Positions 1 through 12,178 of a DNA stretch of 64,000 bases are shown here, piece by piece. The notes below the pieces were generated by a model. That model saw only the letters and a program-made list of their open reading frames with translations. It ran no database searches and was not told the DNA's origin. Made by a program: the position numbers and the translations under genes. The first letter of the stretch is position 1. Every line of letters begins with the position of its first letter. The stretch is from Paralvinella palmiformis (lineage: Eukaryota; Annelida; Polychaeta; Terebellida; Alvinellidae), in the NCBI GenBank assembly GCA_025642065.1, contig JAODUP010000026.1:372001-436000 (forward strand), in the 5' to 3' direction.

Positions 1-952
1 GGATCAAACTGACTAAACATGATGCTTATATAAAACACGACAACAACTAAAACTGAATGGATATTAAGTACAGAAAAACTCAACCGTGAATCATACAAAA
101 GTATGCACGTGATCTAATAAATTACAGTCAAAACTTGTTGCAACACAATTGTTAACAAAGTGATATTCAACACAAGATGAGACACTGACCAGAAGGATCT
201 TTTATTTTCAACTAGTAACTTACAACCATAGACACAAGTGAGATCATACGATTTCAGGTATATTGTCAATGTCATTCCAAAATCGCATTTGTTTTAAATT
301 CTTCTAGTAAACCAAGCGTTTGCCAAGTTTAAAGCTAACTATATGCTAATAAAGGGGTTACCGTATTGATAAAAGATGTGTACAATATTGTACTAGTCTA
401 ATACAAGCTGTGTGCAATGTTGTATTATATTGCCACAAAGTGACTTGGGGTAGTGTTTTTGTGTTCTACAAATTGTTCATTATCAAAACAGGAAATATAT
501 TTTATAGTCAGTCTAAATAGTTCCATCATGGTGGCTTTCAAGTGAAGGTATTTCTGTAATAAAGTACATCTCAAACATCTCATACATTTTCTGGGAATAA
601 ACAAGATGCTATGGTATTGCTCATCTATATACAACAGTCATGATCCATATGGATGAGGAACAGCACAAAACATGCACAACGTTTCTTTTATCAGCATGTT
701 ATCATGGTGGTCATGATAACTTGTCATAATGTAGTGTTATTTAATATTGGAATTCAACAATATTGGATTCTAATTACTTTTCAGATTCGAAGTTCTCAAT
801 TAGCCTGTCATGCATTAAAAACAAGGCAACAGACATTACATAATTAGATCTTAAACTATAACTATCACATTAACAGATGAACCAACTCGTATAACATTGC
901 ATAATCATTAGGTAAGCCAAAAACGTTAACAATAACACATGACAACTCTTAC
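1..952. other. No recognisable exon; intron or 3' flank of the YeeE-like gene
   Basis: This stretch lies downstream (minus-strand sense) of the last exon I can recognise in the YeeE/YedE-type gene, which ends with a GTAAGAG donor at 952-946. I searched the minus strand for the expected later part of the family (further helices and a Gly/Cys-rich motif) and saw no convincing exon. It is AT-rich, unique-looking sequence, so the 3' end of the gene is probably beyond the left edge. Confidence 0.5.
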
Positions 953-2357
953 CTGCCACCAGTTTGCCAATCCACACCTAGCCTTTGCCAAGTAAGGAAA
1001 CAATTCTTTTAACCTTTTCCCAATTACCCACTGTGAAACCATTGTAACGTATGCACTGCTGCCACCTAGTGTGTCATCTGCAGCAAATATGATCACAGCC
1101 TGTAGGACTCCAAGCAAAACACCTAATGGAATGCAACATGTCCATTAGTTAACAGAATCTACAATGATCTAGCCCTTTTCTATCAATTATTTACTGTGTA
1201 CGAAAGATTGGAACGAAGAAGAAATCACAAAAATATTTTAAAACATGACAAACAATCACTGACCTGAGGCACTAGGATACCATGATTTTAAGGTAAAGAT
1301 GTTGGTCGAATCAGGCGTTGCAATGTAGTTTCGGTCCTGGAAAAAAGAAACATCACATAATGATGCTGCTATTTTGCTCGTGTCACATGTCCTAGGGCAT
1401 TCGGTATTGTCGATAAAGGCCTGCCAACTTGGCAAATATTACAGACACAGCTATCAGATCGTTTTAATTCTTCATGTTATATTCAGCGACCCTGATACTT
1501 ACCCAACAATCTAAATCTTGATCCCAAGGAATAAACCATTCCATCAAGAAAACAATAATAAGGATAATAATCCCCATTGGCATGGCTAGAGCAATATAAG
1601 GTAACTTCACCAGGTCGTGTAATCTGTTCAAAATAATTCAAGAGACAAAAACTTATATATGCTGGCCCAAAAGACAACCAACTTGAAAACAAAATGTCTT
1701 CATCAAACTCTACAATTATTATTCTTAGAAATTATGATTCACGTACGTCAGTTTTTCAGGTACTCTTTTCGGTCTAGTTAGCTTGACTACATATTGAGCA
1801 ACAAAACCGTACAACAGAGCCCCAACTAAAACACCAAGGAATGTGTACACTGAAAAATATAGTATCAAATAAATTACTTTTGGTGACAGCTTTTAATAAT
1901 ATTTGATGAGGAGGAAAACCTGTCAGGTTATTTTTTAAATATATATAAAAACATCTGTTTTACAACTTCTGACAATATTATTATTGTTAACTGACACAAT
2001 AATATACAAAACATCATATATAAAGAGCTACATAATTAATAATAGAACAATCATAAGTTCATATTTGTATTCAGTTCCCAATTAATTATATTTAACATTT
2101 ACATGGACTCAGCTTAATTTTTCATTTCTTATTTTGTTATTGACACTTACTTGAATTCTTTGTCCATGAACCAATCTGTGGCAGAATCATCCCTGGGCAC
2201 TGGAAATTATCATTATCAGCAAAATTAATAATTTATAAAATAAGTTAACTGGAAAGGATTCAAACACTTACAATACAGTTTACCAGCAGATAAAGAAATC
2301 ATTTAAAATCTGATTTTATCAAGTCTGAGAATATTAACCTAAACTCATGTATACCAC

Positions 2358-2396
<39 letters not shown>

Positions 2397-5212
2397 GTGT
2401 GTGTGTGTGAGAGAGAGATCAAACATATAAAACAAAACATGCAACCGTCACTCACAGATCCTGATAGTGTCATCCCCATCCCAAGGATAAAAGGTCCAAG
2501 AAGTGAGGTAAGAATTCCCTTGTCACCAAGACAACAAGCAAAATTATCCATTGCTTTCTCGAACTTCGTCTTACACCAAGGTAATACAGAGAGTAATGCT
2601 ATCACTACCTGGCCTATAAGAAAACATCAAACAATGAACACATAAAGCAGTAATATAGCTGTTGTACTTCATTTAACATAAAAAAATCTGTAAAAGATGT
2701 ATTTCTGAATGCTCACAGCTCATGAATGCATTATTAGTCAATCAGTAGCAATACATGTGTAATCATGTTTGGGTTAGTTGATAATTAAGTCATATCTATA
2801 ACTACACAGTTGGTTATCTAATTTCCCATTTGCAGCTGTGACAATGCAAACAATAATGTATCTCACCTGAAGCCATTGCTGCCAGAAACATTTTCAACAT
2901 TATCCATCTCTGGAAAACCATTTGCAAGCGTATTGATGATGGCTCAAAAACTGCAATCAAATAAATAACACATGCTTGGTTAAGGCTGGTCACACTACTA
3001 CTTGCAGAGAAATCATCAGGTAACATGACAAAGATACTGTTCCTGACAAAATACAGCATAAAAATGGGTGCATTATGATCAAAGAACACACCTCTACTCT
3101 TTTCCATTGACCAGCCAAATACCACACCAGCCAGGGAACAGGCTGCCAGCTTGGCAACCACCATCCCTGGCCGACTTTCAGGGGCACAGCAAAGTAAACA
3201 TCGCTGGTCACCCTCCTGACTTTCTATGTCAGACTTGGACACCTCGTCACCATTCCTAGAACGGTCATCTGCATTGTCTACCTGTTGAGGAAGAGAACTC
3301 AAGTTAGGTACCACGATCGGAAATTCAGGCTCCCAGTTGTACATTTAAAATACAGCAATAGCTAAGACCAGAAGATTATATAAGGAAATCGGAGGGAAAA
3401 ACATTTATGCAGTCAGAAAAGAATGGAATGAGAGACAATGAGTGTGATCGTCATAATTGAGTCAATTATTATTAAACCACACAAAAAATAACATAAATTT
3501 TAAATAAAAACAAACAAGCACCACCAGCTGCTAAAACATGCATCATGTGATCTGTTAGCTAACACCGGCTGTGATAGATTTCTGCTAACCTACAACTACA
3601 AGCAGGCACACAATACAAATACCAACTACTTGCCAGCGGGGTTCTTGGTACATCTAATTTTCTTTCACGGACATTGGCCATGGCAGTAACAGAAGTGAAT
3701 TCCTATAGGACTGGCTACTGCAAGCAGACGGTTGAACAACATGCAGTCGTTTTAGTCTGGTACTAAATGTCTTTAACATTTCTGAATGTTCGTATTTCTT
3801 GTTATTATGATTGTCCGACATTTTCAGTGTCCCTCTCTCGACCAGAAAATACTGCTATTCCGACAGCTTATTTTCTCAACAGTTCAATGTTGTGACATAT
3901 TTCTATGACACTTTTCCCACATTCTAATATGTTCACACTGGAGTCATCCCTACAAGGGTGCAGCATAACACTATACACAGTCAGTGTAAATGATTATAGT
4001 AACAAAACTGGTCAAAAGCTGGCCCACGCAAATGTGGCCCCAGACAGGTTTACCCAGTCTGACATGCCCAAAGGATGGGCCTAATTCGGACACTGTAGAC
4101 TCTAGTTTATACACCCATCGGAAGATAGGGTAAGGTGGATAAATATATATTTGGTGTATCTGGACTGAATCAAGAGTTTTAATATGAAACTGGCAACACA
4201 ATTCAACTTAAGTTATGACCTTTCAGATACTATTTAATATAGTATGTCCACTTAATGGGCTCATTCATAAACAGTAGAAGTCACAACTCTGGATAAATAT
4301 AACAAGCTCAGTGTTCAAATACAATTTGGATAAGACGTGCCAAGATGAATATCGACATGGTGTGTCAGCAGCACCTAATGAGGCTAATCCCAAATATTCT
4401 CTAATAGTCTCGTATTGTCAGATGTGAAATCTCTGTTCCAGAAGGCGGGTTTTTCTAGATCTAATTATTAGATCTAGAAAAACCCGCCTAATACATGGGT
4501 GGGATGTTTTTAAACCCGTCAAACACTGAACTGTCGGAACGTTCGGTTGTCGGGATACTGAACAGACGCTCTCGCAAGAACAGTGATTTCTAGACAATCT
4601 CTAATGATACTGACGTGGACTGCGTGTCTAATTCCGCAAATTTGGCGACTGGTACTTAAATATGTCCTCCGACTGACGCTATTCACTTAACCTGTCAAGT
4701 AACTGCGCAAAACGCAACCCAAGGGGGCCAGGGTCAGTGTAACCGATTAGGGTGTGGCAAGCTAAACTGAAGCTCAGTAGCCATGCAAAAGAGATCGTTT
4801 CAAAACATTCAAAAACGTGTCATGCTTAGAACTAATATAAGGTGCCATCACTGATACTTACAGAATCTATAGTACCGACAACAATTCAAAACACAACAGC
4901 ATCCAGGTAATAAGCAATAAACGACCACGACGAACAAACACCACCAACTAGCTAACTACAATCCGCCATTTTGAACGGGTATACTCACGTGACCTAAACA
5001 TGCAATTAGATTGGAGCAGGAACTAAACTAAGCACAAGAGTTAAGCGTACACGAAAAGGAAAGCCACTAACCAATACACATCACCCGCGTTAAAAGACGA
5101 AGGGGTGGCATGCTTGCTCCTGTTAATGAACTAATATTCATCTATTCATGTAAGAAAGTAACCTTACCTTAGTGAGAATTTCGTTATGTTTTGGTGTCCA
5201 GGAACCAGACAT
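953..5212 (-). CDS. YeeE/YedE-family (sulphur transport domain) multipass membrane protein, 5' nine exons, 3' partial
   Basis: Nine minus-strand exons: 5212-5168 (start ATG, MSGSWTPKHNE...), 3281-3092, 2950-2867, 2613-2456, 2199-2151, 1849-1747, 1623-1503, 1336-1264 and 1122-953. They total 993 nt (331 codons). Every junction has GT/AG and a matching phase. Family hallmarks are visible: GVVFGWSMEKSRVFEP then SSIRLQMVFQRW and MLKMFLAAMASGQV (first half), LLGPFILGMGMTLSGSCPGM (the G-S-C-P-G motif, split by the exon 4/5 junction), and a second half starting GVLLGVLQAV and GGSSAYVTM. Several hydrophobic segments are present, for example ALAMPMGIIILIIVFLMEWF. Bacterial relatives such as TsuA import thiosulfate or related sulphur compounds, and the Cys of GSCPG is a conserved family residue. 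Substrate and membrane location here are inferred. The N-terminal region (about 60 residues) is cytosolic-looking and Cys-rich (RCLLCC). The remaining C-terminal helices are not found and should lie left of position 953. The start is chosen because exon 1 has a clean GTAAGG donor in phase with exon 2. Confidence 0.85.
4443..4489. repeat. Perfect 47-bp palindrome in intron 1 of the YeeE-like gene
   Basis: Two 23-nt arms beginning AGGCGGGTTTTTCTAG are exact reverse complements, separated by a single T. They contain two AGATCT (BglII) sites. The structure could extrude as a cruciform or form an RNA hairpin. No mobile-element ends were recognised around it. Confidence 0.9.
4863..4985 (-). promoter_or_regulatory. 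Candidate alternative promoter / 5' UTR exon inside intron 1 of the YeeE-like gene
   Basis: On the minus strand a YY1-type element (CAAAATGGCGG, about 4974-4964) lies just downstream of an E-box (TCACGTGA, about 4986-4993). About 100 nt further on is a strong splice donor, GATTCT|GTAAGTATC, with the exon end at 4863. ATG codons in this stretch open only very short frames. It therefore looks like a non-coding first exon that could splice to the exon at 3281. No transcript evidence is available. Confidence 0.35.
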
Positions 5213-6106
5213 TTCTTGCGATATTGATTAGATTGTGTGCGTTAAGAAGCGTCAGAGTGGCAACAGACGCATTTACTTGTTGTTGGTTGTTCTTCGTTCT
5301 GTCAAACAGTGAGAATATTGGCCATGAGAAACTTAGGAAAAGAAATGGTTAATGCATTTTCTCAATTCGACACGAGAAATTGATCGTTATCTAAAGAAGA
5401 AGTAAAAACTACACAAAAAGAGAAAATACAAACGCCAGTACCGAGCCAGGGTGACTAAAATCTACCCGGCAAGTCAAACAAACATGAGCACACGATATTG
5501 GCTAATACAAATTGAGTTGATGACCCTCCTAGGACAGTATAACAAACAATTTTATAGGCTCATTAAAAATTACGAATACAAACATGTACTCTAGACCAGG
5601 TAACACACGAACACACACACACACACGCACAGGTATGACCAAACACTGCTTATAGCCAGATAAACATTCCACAACCTATACAAAGGCCTATAGTTACTTA
5701 TCGAGTATCCTGATCTCAAGCTGGCAAGAACGAGAATACACTAAATATATATTATGGTCAAGGGTTAAGTGTCCACATTGCAATTTCGGTATACACATCT
5801 CGGCTAATAAATGGCGACGAGCCGTTCGTTTTGTTATAATAATATTTTTTGTTATAAATCTAAGCACGAAAGAAATGTAAAGCTTCAGATACTTACATAT
5901 ATTTATCTAGATAGAAGCCGATGGCTTACTTCTACGTGTCGATCAATTTTCGTCAAATAATCTGTCAAAGAAGTCAATCATTTATTGCATAGCTTGACAA
6001 ACAATAATGTTTCTCGTGCCTTACAGCTATTAGTATCTAATCGTATAACTGATAACCACAGTCAACAAGCGTACCTTGGCAGACATAAGACGGACAGGTA
6101 ACAATA

Positions 6107-6159
<53 letters not shown>

Positions 6160-6641
6160 GCCGTGCCCTACAGCGACGGCCTGGGGTATAAATTTCCCTT
6201 AACAAGCAAAAAGAAACAATATCTCTATAATGCATTTCATCCATAGTGTTCTATGTCACAGTGTGGGGTACAACATTTACGACCTACAGGGAGCTCAACT
6301 ACTGATCACATAAGTTATGGCTTTGCTCGTTGTTGATGCTCTATCGGTAAATATGTTCAGAGGAACCTCAGCGAACACCTTGAATGTTAACAAAAGCTTA
6401 GTACTTCGCTAAGTTTGTGTTCCATATCAATGGGTTTTCTCATACTGCGGGGTATGAAATTACAAGTTACATAACGTGATGTATTATTGGAATTTGGCAA
6501 AAAAAAAACATTAGGCAATTCAAACAATCGGCGAGAAAGGCAAGAAGTTAAATGATAACTGATTATTTATTGGGGAACATCTTCATTATACGTGGTGTTC
6601 CTTGATTTTTTTTACTTTTCAACATTGTACCAGTTAAACTT

Positions 6642-6830
6642 TATGATGATGATTAATGTTTTACGACCACTTTTGTGCACATGGTAGGCTAAATAGGCCG
6701 GACGACCTCCAAAGGTAATGAAGCGAAGTCAAAGATGAAACCCTCTTCAGATATGCCCACGCCGAGATTCGAACTCTGGTGGTAGAGATCTGTGGTGCAA
6801 CGCGCTACCAACTAGACCACGTAGGCGCCC
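6642..6830 (-). mobile_element. tRNA-derived SINE, family A
   Basis: On the minus strand a tRNA-like head begins GGGCGCCTACGTGGTCTAG (A-box region), followed by a B-box-like GAGTTCGAATCTCGG and a conserved body (GGCGTGGGCATATCTGAAG...CCTTTGGAGGTCGTCCGGCC...GTGCACAAAAGTGG). It ends in a GAT/ATC-rich 3' tail. About 190 bp long. The same element recurs about a dozen times in the window. No clear target-site duplication was seen at this copy. Confidence 0.85.
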
Positions 6831-6845
6831 TATACATTTAGCTGG

Positions 6846-7260
6846 AAAAACGAGTCTTTAGTTGACAACAAACTCAGAACGACGAGAGAATATTACAGTG
6901 ACAAGAAACCTTGACCTACGTCCATAAAAGGCATTAGCCATCTCAGTTCAAGGACTCACTTCCGCCGTTTCACCTTCCATTTCTTCGGTATAGCTACTTT
7001 TAGAAGATCGCCTACAGGAGATGAACGAAGGATAATGATGATGACGATTGGTGTTTTACGGCCACTTTCGTGCACATGGTAGGCTAAATGGGCCGAGCGA
7101 CATCCAAAGGTAGTGAAGCGACGTCAAAGATGAAACAACCTTCAGCTATGCCCACGCCGAGATTCGAACACGGGTGGTGGTGATCTGTGGTCCAACACGG
7201 TACCGCTAGACCACGGCGGCTACTAGAAGAACGAAGGGCGCGTCGGGTTTAAATTTGGGC
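6846..7260 (+). repeat. Dispersed repeat copy 1, split by a SINE
   Basis: Positions 6846-7030 and 7221-7260 together match the uninterrupted segment 16706-16920 (shared words include AGTTCAAGGACTCACTTCCG, AGAAGATCGCCTACAGGAG and the ATGAACGAAG/CGCGTCGGG junction). The two halves are separated by a family A SINE at 7031-7220. The nature of the host repeat is unknown. It has no visible coding capacity and is probably a non-autonomous element. Confidence 0.8.
7031..7220 (-). mobile_element. Family A SINE inserted in a dispersed repeat
   Basis: Body and tRNA-like head as in the other copies (minus strand: tail GATAATGATGATGACGATTGG on the left, head ...CTAGACCACGGCGGC on the right). It is flanked by GAACGAAG on both sides. 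Comparison with the uninterrupted repeat copy at 16706-16920 marks GAACGAAG (8 bp, or 12 bp with one mismatch) as the target-site duplication. Confidence 0.88.
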
Positions 7261-7686
7261 TACCAATGTTGAATTAGTTGTTTTTCATTTAAATTATTAT
7301 TTTAATTATTATGGCAATGATAAGACTGATGATGATGATGATGATGATGATGATGACGACGACGACGACGATGAAGGATAATGTCACGGCACTTTGAATT
7401 TAATATATTTCCCATTTTCTTTAAAACAGCACATTACAATTGTTTACTTCATACCAACCAGTTAAAGGCATTGAATAGTATAATTTAATTAATATAGAAG
7501 GAAACACCAGAAACTAGATTATAGCCAGAATGGCGAATGACAGGTATATTTCCACGAGATTATATATGCGGAGATAATGATCTCTTTGATATATGCTTGA
7601 TGGAATATCGCTTAGGGAAATGAGATAATGAGATCGATTTTTTTTTACTGATGAAGGAAACATCTTGAGGCCGCTTACAAACTTGC

Positions 7687-7688
<2 letters not shown>

Positions 7689-7751
<63 letters not shown>
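7689..7751. repeat. (TA)n microsatellite
   Basis: About 31 uninterrupted TA units. Other long (TA)n runs of 20-60 bp occur near 2358-2393, 6126-6156, 17064-17101, 17847-17877, 18872-18906, 24122-24157, 25468-25509, 25999-26051, 30877-30901, 31102-31129, 31688-31714, 40580-40614, 43310-43340, 54199-54230, 61492-61522 and 63545-63608. Confidence 0.95.
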
Positions 7752-7754
<3 letters not shown>

Positions 7755-8295
7755 TATCAAACAGTTGTCGGAGATGTGTCATCCTCATGTCGGGAATACA
7801 CTTTATCAGATATTGTCCAAATTCTGACAGGATGATGTCGTATTTAATATAAGTTTAGCCAGTATCAATAACATTATACGGTATTATAAGTGGCAAAGTT
7901 GTTCTTTCCAGTGGGTTTCAGTTAATTGTTATCATCTGAACATTTCAATTTGCACATACCGATATCATCTTGACACATAAAGTGAATTGATCAAAGTTTG
8001 AATGATCATGCCTTACGTCATATGTAAATATGTCCGGTCCAGACATATGACTACACCCACCCCTTTATTTGCACGCACACATGCACGCACGCACTCACGC
8101 ACACACATGCACGCACACACACACATGTAAACATTCACACCCGCACGCATACACAGAAGTGATTCTTTGCACGAGAATCGCCTTTTATAGAAAATCCTTC
8201 CGTGCGCCACCTTTAAATGATGTCAAATGTATTTTTGTGTACAAAAGACAGTTTAAATATAAAGAATATTTGCTTAGTTAATTACCGAGACCATA

Positions 8296-8517
<222 letters not shown>

Positions 8518-8850
8518 TGTGACTATAATAACAGCTTAGTGGGAGCTCACAAGGGAACAATGGAGGAGGGTCGATTACTAGGCTGGTGGCATAGAACAAT
8601 CGATAGTAGCTGCTGCTGCTGATGATGATGATTGTCGTGATGGTGTCATGATGAGCTACCACGGTAAATATTCACGTTTGTCCGGTAAACACCTGAATAA
8701 TAAGTTGTTGGGTAAGCCGGCTAGTTTATGATATGTGAGAACGTAACCAAACAACATCTGACGAACAGCTACTCAACTGAACTGATCAATGGTGTGTATA
8801 TGGTATGAGTTAACAGAATTCATCATTCGTAGATTTATGGGTATCATGGT

Positions 8851-9047
8851 GACGATGATGATGATGATGATTGGTGTTTTACGGCCACTTTCGTGGACAT
8901 GTTAGGCTAAATGGGCCGAGCGATCTCCAAATGTAAAGAAGCGAAGTCAAAGATGAAACAACCTTCAGATACGCCCACGCCGGGATTCGAACACGGGTGG
9001 TAGTGATCCGTTGTCCAACACGCTACCGCTAGACCACGGAGGTACCC
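8851..9047 (-). mobile_element. tRNA-derived SINE, family A
   Basis: Full-length copy on the minus strand: (GAT)n tail at 8851-8875, conserved body, and tRNA-like head ending ...GCTACCGCTAGACCACGGAGGTACCC on the plus strand. It matches the other copies at nearly every position. Confidence 0.88.
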
Positions 9048-10639
9048 ATGGAGATTGGAGCAGCGCCAGTAGAATTAGTGAGGGAAAGATGCCGATACGT
9101 GTTTCACCGTTGTACACAGTTCCCAAACAGGCGGGCGGGGAGTGGGGGGCGTATCCCCAAAGACTACGCCCCTGATTGGAATATTAATTTTTGATTACAG
9201 CGTATAAGCTGACACGTCACTAAAGATCTCGCGATCATTTGCTGTTGACGACATCAAGCGTCACCAAATTAATTGATTAAAAACAGTGCACGTTTTAAGA
9301 TTATTAAATATAAATTTCCGGTTAACATCGTGCGCTACTCTCGGCCACTTAATGAGCAAAACTACAGACTGCCATTATCTTGAAACAACATTATCATGGT
9401 TACGATTACAATAATAGTATTACACATTGATCACATTACACCGACAAACTACCGGTTCGTCGTATCTACACTTTGTTGTTTATTTTTTATTTATTTATTT
9501 AATTATCTTGTTAATATTACGATATCGCTAATTAGAGGGATCACCGAGATAGCTGCATGTTTGGTTCGGGCGGAGTAGGTCATTAACCTGTTTCCGGCTT
9601 CCGGCGGAAATAAAACCAGGATATAATAGTTTATTATTTTTAAGGATTAAGGATAATAAACAGTCCGTTTGGATTATAGCAGATATGTAAATACGTTATA
9701 ATTCCTTCTTACCAATCGTTTTCGACTGATTACTGTATATTCGCTGACACGCAGGCGATTCAAAACAAATCGGCTTAGATGCCACCTAGCGGATCAGTGC
9801 AGAGAACAAAACTGATGACGTCCTACACGTAAGAAAGGTTAGTAAATATTGTCATAATGTTACAGTTGTAATAAAGCCAGTTTTTTAATAAATTGGGTAG
9901 TTTCTACAGCCATAACTCATTGTTTTATCACTAATGTGTTTTAACAGGCGAATCTGGCGCTTAGTCAAAGACCGCATGACGACCATAATTTAGAACGATA
10001 TTTTTCGGGCCGCTTCGCCCTCGAAATGGCTCGCTCAGTACCCAGAGGCATCTCTAAATGGTGACTAATATAAAATGGGACGACAGTAATGAGTGCAATT
10101 GTTTAAATGCCTCTAGCCTGGACACAAATGACCTGCTTTTCGTCCTCTATATAATACACACGACTCAGATCTCGGCGTGTTAACAGAGATATCAATCGGC
10201 CGATTTCCCGTGGAAATCCGCAACGTTTCAGTACACTCACTACATTGTATAGACTCGACAGACCTACAAACCTATAAAATATAAAGGGATTATAAGAGAC
10301 CCCACCCACCCCTCCAAAGAGGCCGCAACTCTGGATCCACCGCTACCAGCGTACAATATAATATTATCAATCGTCATCAACAAAGTGTACTGGTAGCTGG
10401 CTATATTTTCACTGATCTTAACAACACCGCGGCTACCTGTAATAATTTGACTTCTACCTCATAGATCATACATAAAATGCAATAAAAACTGGCGACGATA
10501 AATTAATAAAAAAAAATTACCCTTTCCGCTGAACTCAGTATCAATTTCAGCGCCGTTTTTAAAGCGCCGAGGTTCTCTCTTCTAATAGACGTTGTATATA
10601 AACCACCCCAGATATGGCGTTATGGTAGTACCAGAAGAC

Positions 10640-10980
10640 CACTCTAGTTGGACATAATATCCTCAACAACAGATTGGCCGACACCCAGCTCAGACGACCG
10701 CGTTTCTGGGCTTACACAAGAAACTTCACCGGCCCGTCACCCCTAACACTATGCCGGCACTGTCAACAAGTGTACGATCCGGTACATTATCTGCTTAACT
10801 GCCCAGCCTAGCCTACCCGAAGCACCGAAGATTACTTAACGGTCATCTCCGCCCGGAAGACCACAAACTTCCAGACCGCCACCTAGCGGCGTTGCTCATA
10901 AGGAAATTCCTACCAGACATCATAACTCCACTTCTCCAGAAAGATCCCTACATATACCAAGGACAGATCAGACCGCCCCT
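10640..10980 (+). mobile_element. Non-LTR retrotransposon 3' coding fragment
   Basis: Plus-strand translation gives NNRLADTQLRRPRFWAYTRN followed by LCRHCQQVYDPVHYLLNCP. This is the C-x2-C...H...C zinc-knuckle-like pattern found at the C-terminus of LINE ORF2 proteins (I/Jockey/CR1-like groups). The frame is broken soon after. It is an old 5'-truncated copy; the exact clade is not determined. Confidence 0.65.
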
Positions 10981-11125
10981 ATGGACTAGTGGATAAGAGC
11001 TTGGGCCCCCGTACCCATAGTCCGTGCTGTTCGGGAGGCCGGAGATTCCCGGCCGCGACATTATAGTAGGAGGAGGTTTTAGTCCAACCAGGCAACTGGT
11101 AAGGTTTTTTCTCCTCCGAAATTGA
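10981..11125 (+). mobile_element. Possible tRNA-derived SINE fragment
   Basis: The segment starts with a tRNA-like head (CCTATGGACTAGTGGATAAG, A-box-like) and a weak B-box-like GCTGTTCGGGAGGCCGGAGA, then a purine-rich body. It directly follows the LINE fragment. The B-box is imperfect, so this call is tentative. Confidence 0.35.
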
Positions 11126-11544
11126 CTTCTATAGTAAACTGAGGTTCCACCATATTAAACAACTCATAGTTCGCCAATCGTCACAACAACAGAAGTCAAC
11201 ACCAGGTGGTTGTGCCCAATAGGCGACCGCCAGGGTTTCTACCCCAAACTTCAACAAGACAAGACAAGGCGTTATGGTAAATATTTCGCGGCTGACGAAG
11301 TGAAACCAATCAGTAAACAAGACGTTAAGCGTATGTACATAGATCTGATGAGGAGACAACAATCAGACATGTGAGAGTATCATCAACCAGCTGTCACATT
11401 GATTCTTATTTACCTTTTAATAACATCATCATCTGTAATCGCGGTGTACGTAATGGAGCATTGATCGACAGCCACCATCCACACGACCCCCCCCCCAACG
11501 TCAGTCTCAGTTGTTGATATATCGTTAATACTATTTCGAAGGCA

Positions 11545-11639
11545 CTTTAATAGCCCAGTGGTTAGAGTAGTGTGGTACAAAACTCCGGGTTGTATGTTTG
11601 ACTCTGACTCATACCTCTGTGTGTGTGTCCGTGTGTGTG

Positions 11640-11673
<34 letters not shown>

Positions 11674-11755
11674 AGTCGCCCCGTCCTATAGTAGTGACCA
11701 ACGTCGATGGTAAATAAATCACTCACTCACTCACTCACTCACTCACTCACTCTAC
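11545..11755 (+). mobile_element. Putative tRNA-derived SINE with (ACTC)n tail
   Basis: The head has an A-box-like TAGCCCAGTGGTTAGAGTAG and a B-box-like GTATGTTTGACTCTGACTC. A (TG)n block and a body (GTCGCCCCGTCCTATAGTAG...) follow, then AAATAAATC and an (ACTC)n tail at 11725-11752. It resembles other invertebrate tRNA-headed SINEs but is a single, poorly conserved copy. Confidence 0.45.
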
Positions 11756-12093
11756 AAACAAACGCCCCGTTAATGACACCTCAATCATTACCTAAACGTT
11801 TTGGATTGGTGCCATGATAAATGTAATATTTGGTCAATAGATGGCGCTCACTTGGCTACACAGATTGACGTCTAACGGAACAAATTCCATCTCAGCAGAC
11901 ACCGTGACACGATGTGAGATGATGTGAGATGATGTAGAGATAGATCTTTGATGATGACATAGAGATTATATTTGGTCGAGCCTACGCGTCGCCTGCAGCG
12001 GATCACGTACAAACAAACGTAATGTGCATAACCGGAAAACTGGTAGTTAGCACAGGACGCACGTCCATCCTTTGGGAGCGTGTGTTTGACCGC

Positions 12094-12178
12094 GTGAGTG
12101 AGTGAGTGAGTGAGTCAGTCAGTCAGTCAGGCAGTCAGTCAGTCAGTCAGTCAGTCAATCAATCAATCAATCAATCAA
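12094..12178. repeat. (GTGA)n(GTCA)n(CAAT)n tetranucleotide array
   Basis: Three related tetranucleotide blocks follow one another (GTGA, then GTCA, then ATCA), each differing from the last by one base. This is consistent with stepwise mutation inside one array. Confidence 0.9.

Noticed and set aside
2814..3344. 176-codon minus-strand frame starting MYNWEPEF as the gene start
   Set aside because: The part before position 3281 lies upstream of a good CTCTTCCTCAACAG acceptor, and the parts after 3092 and before 2950 are intronic; the exon-1 ATG at 5212 joins in phase. A minor alternative start cannot be fully excluded.
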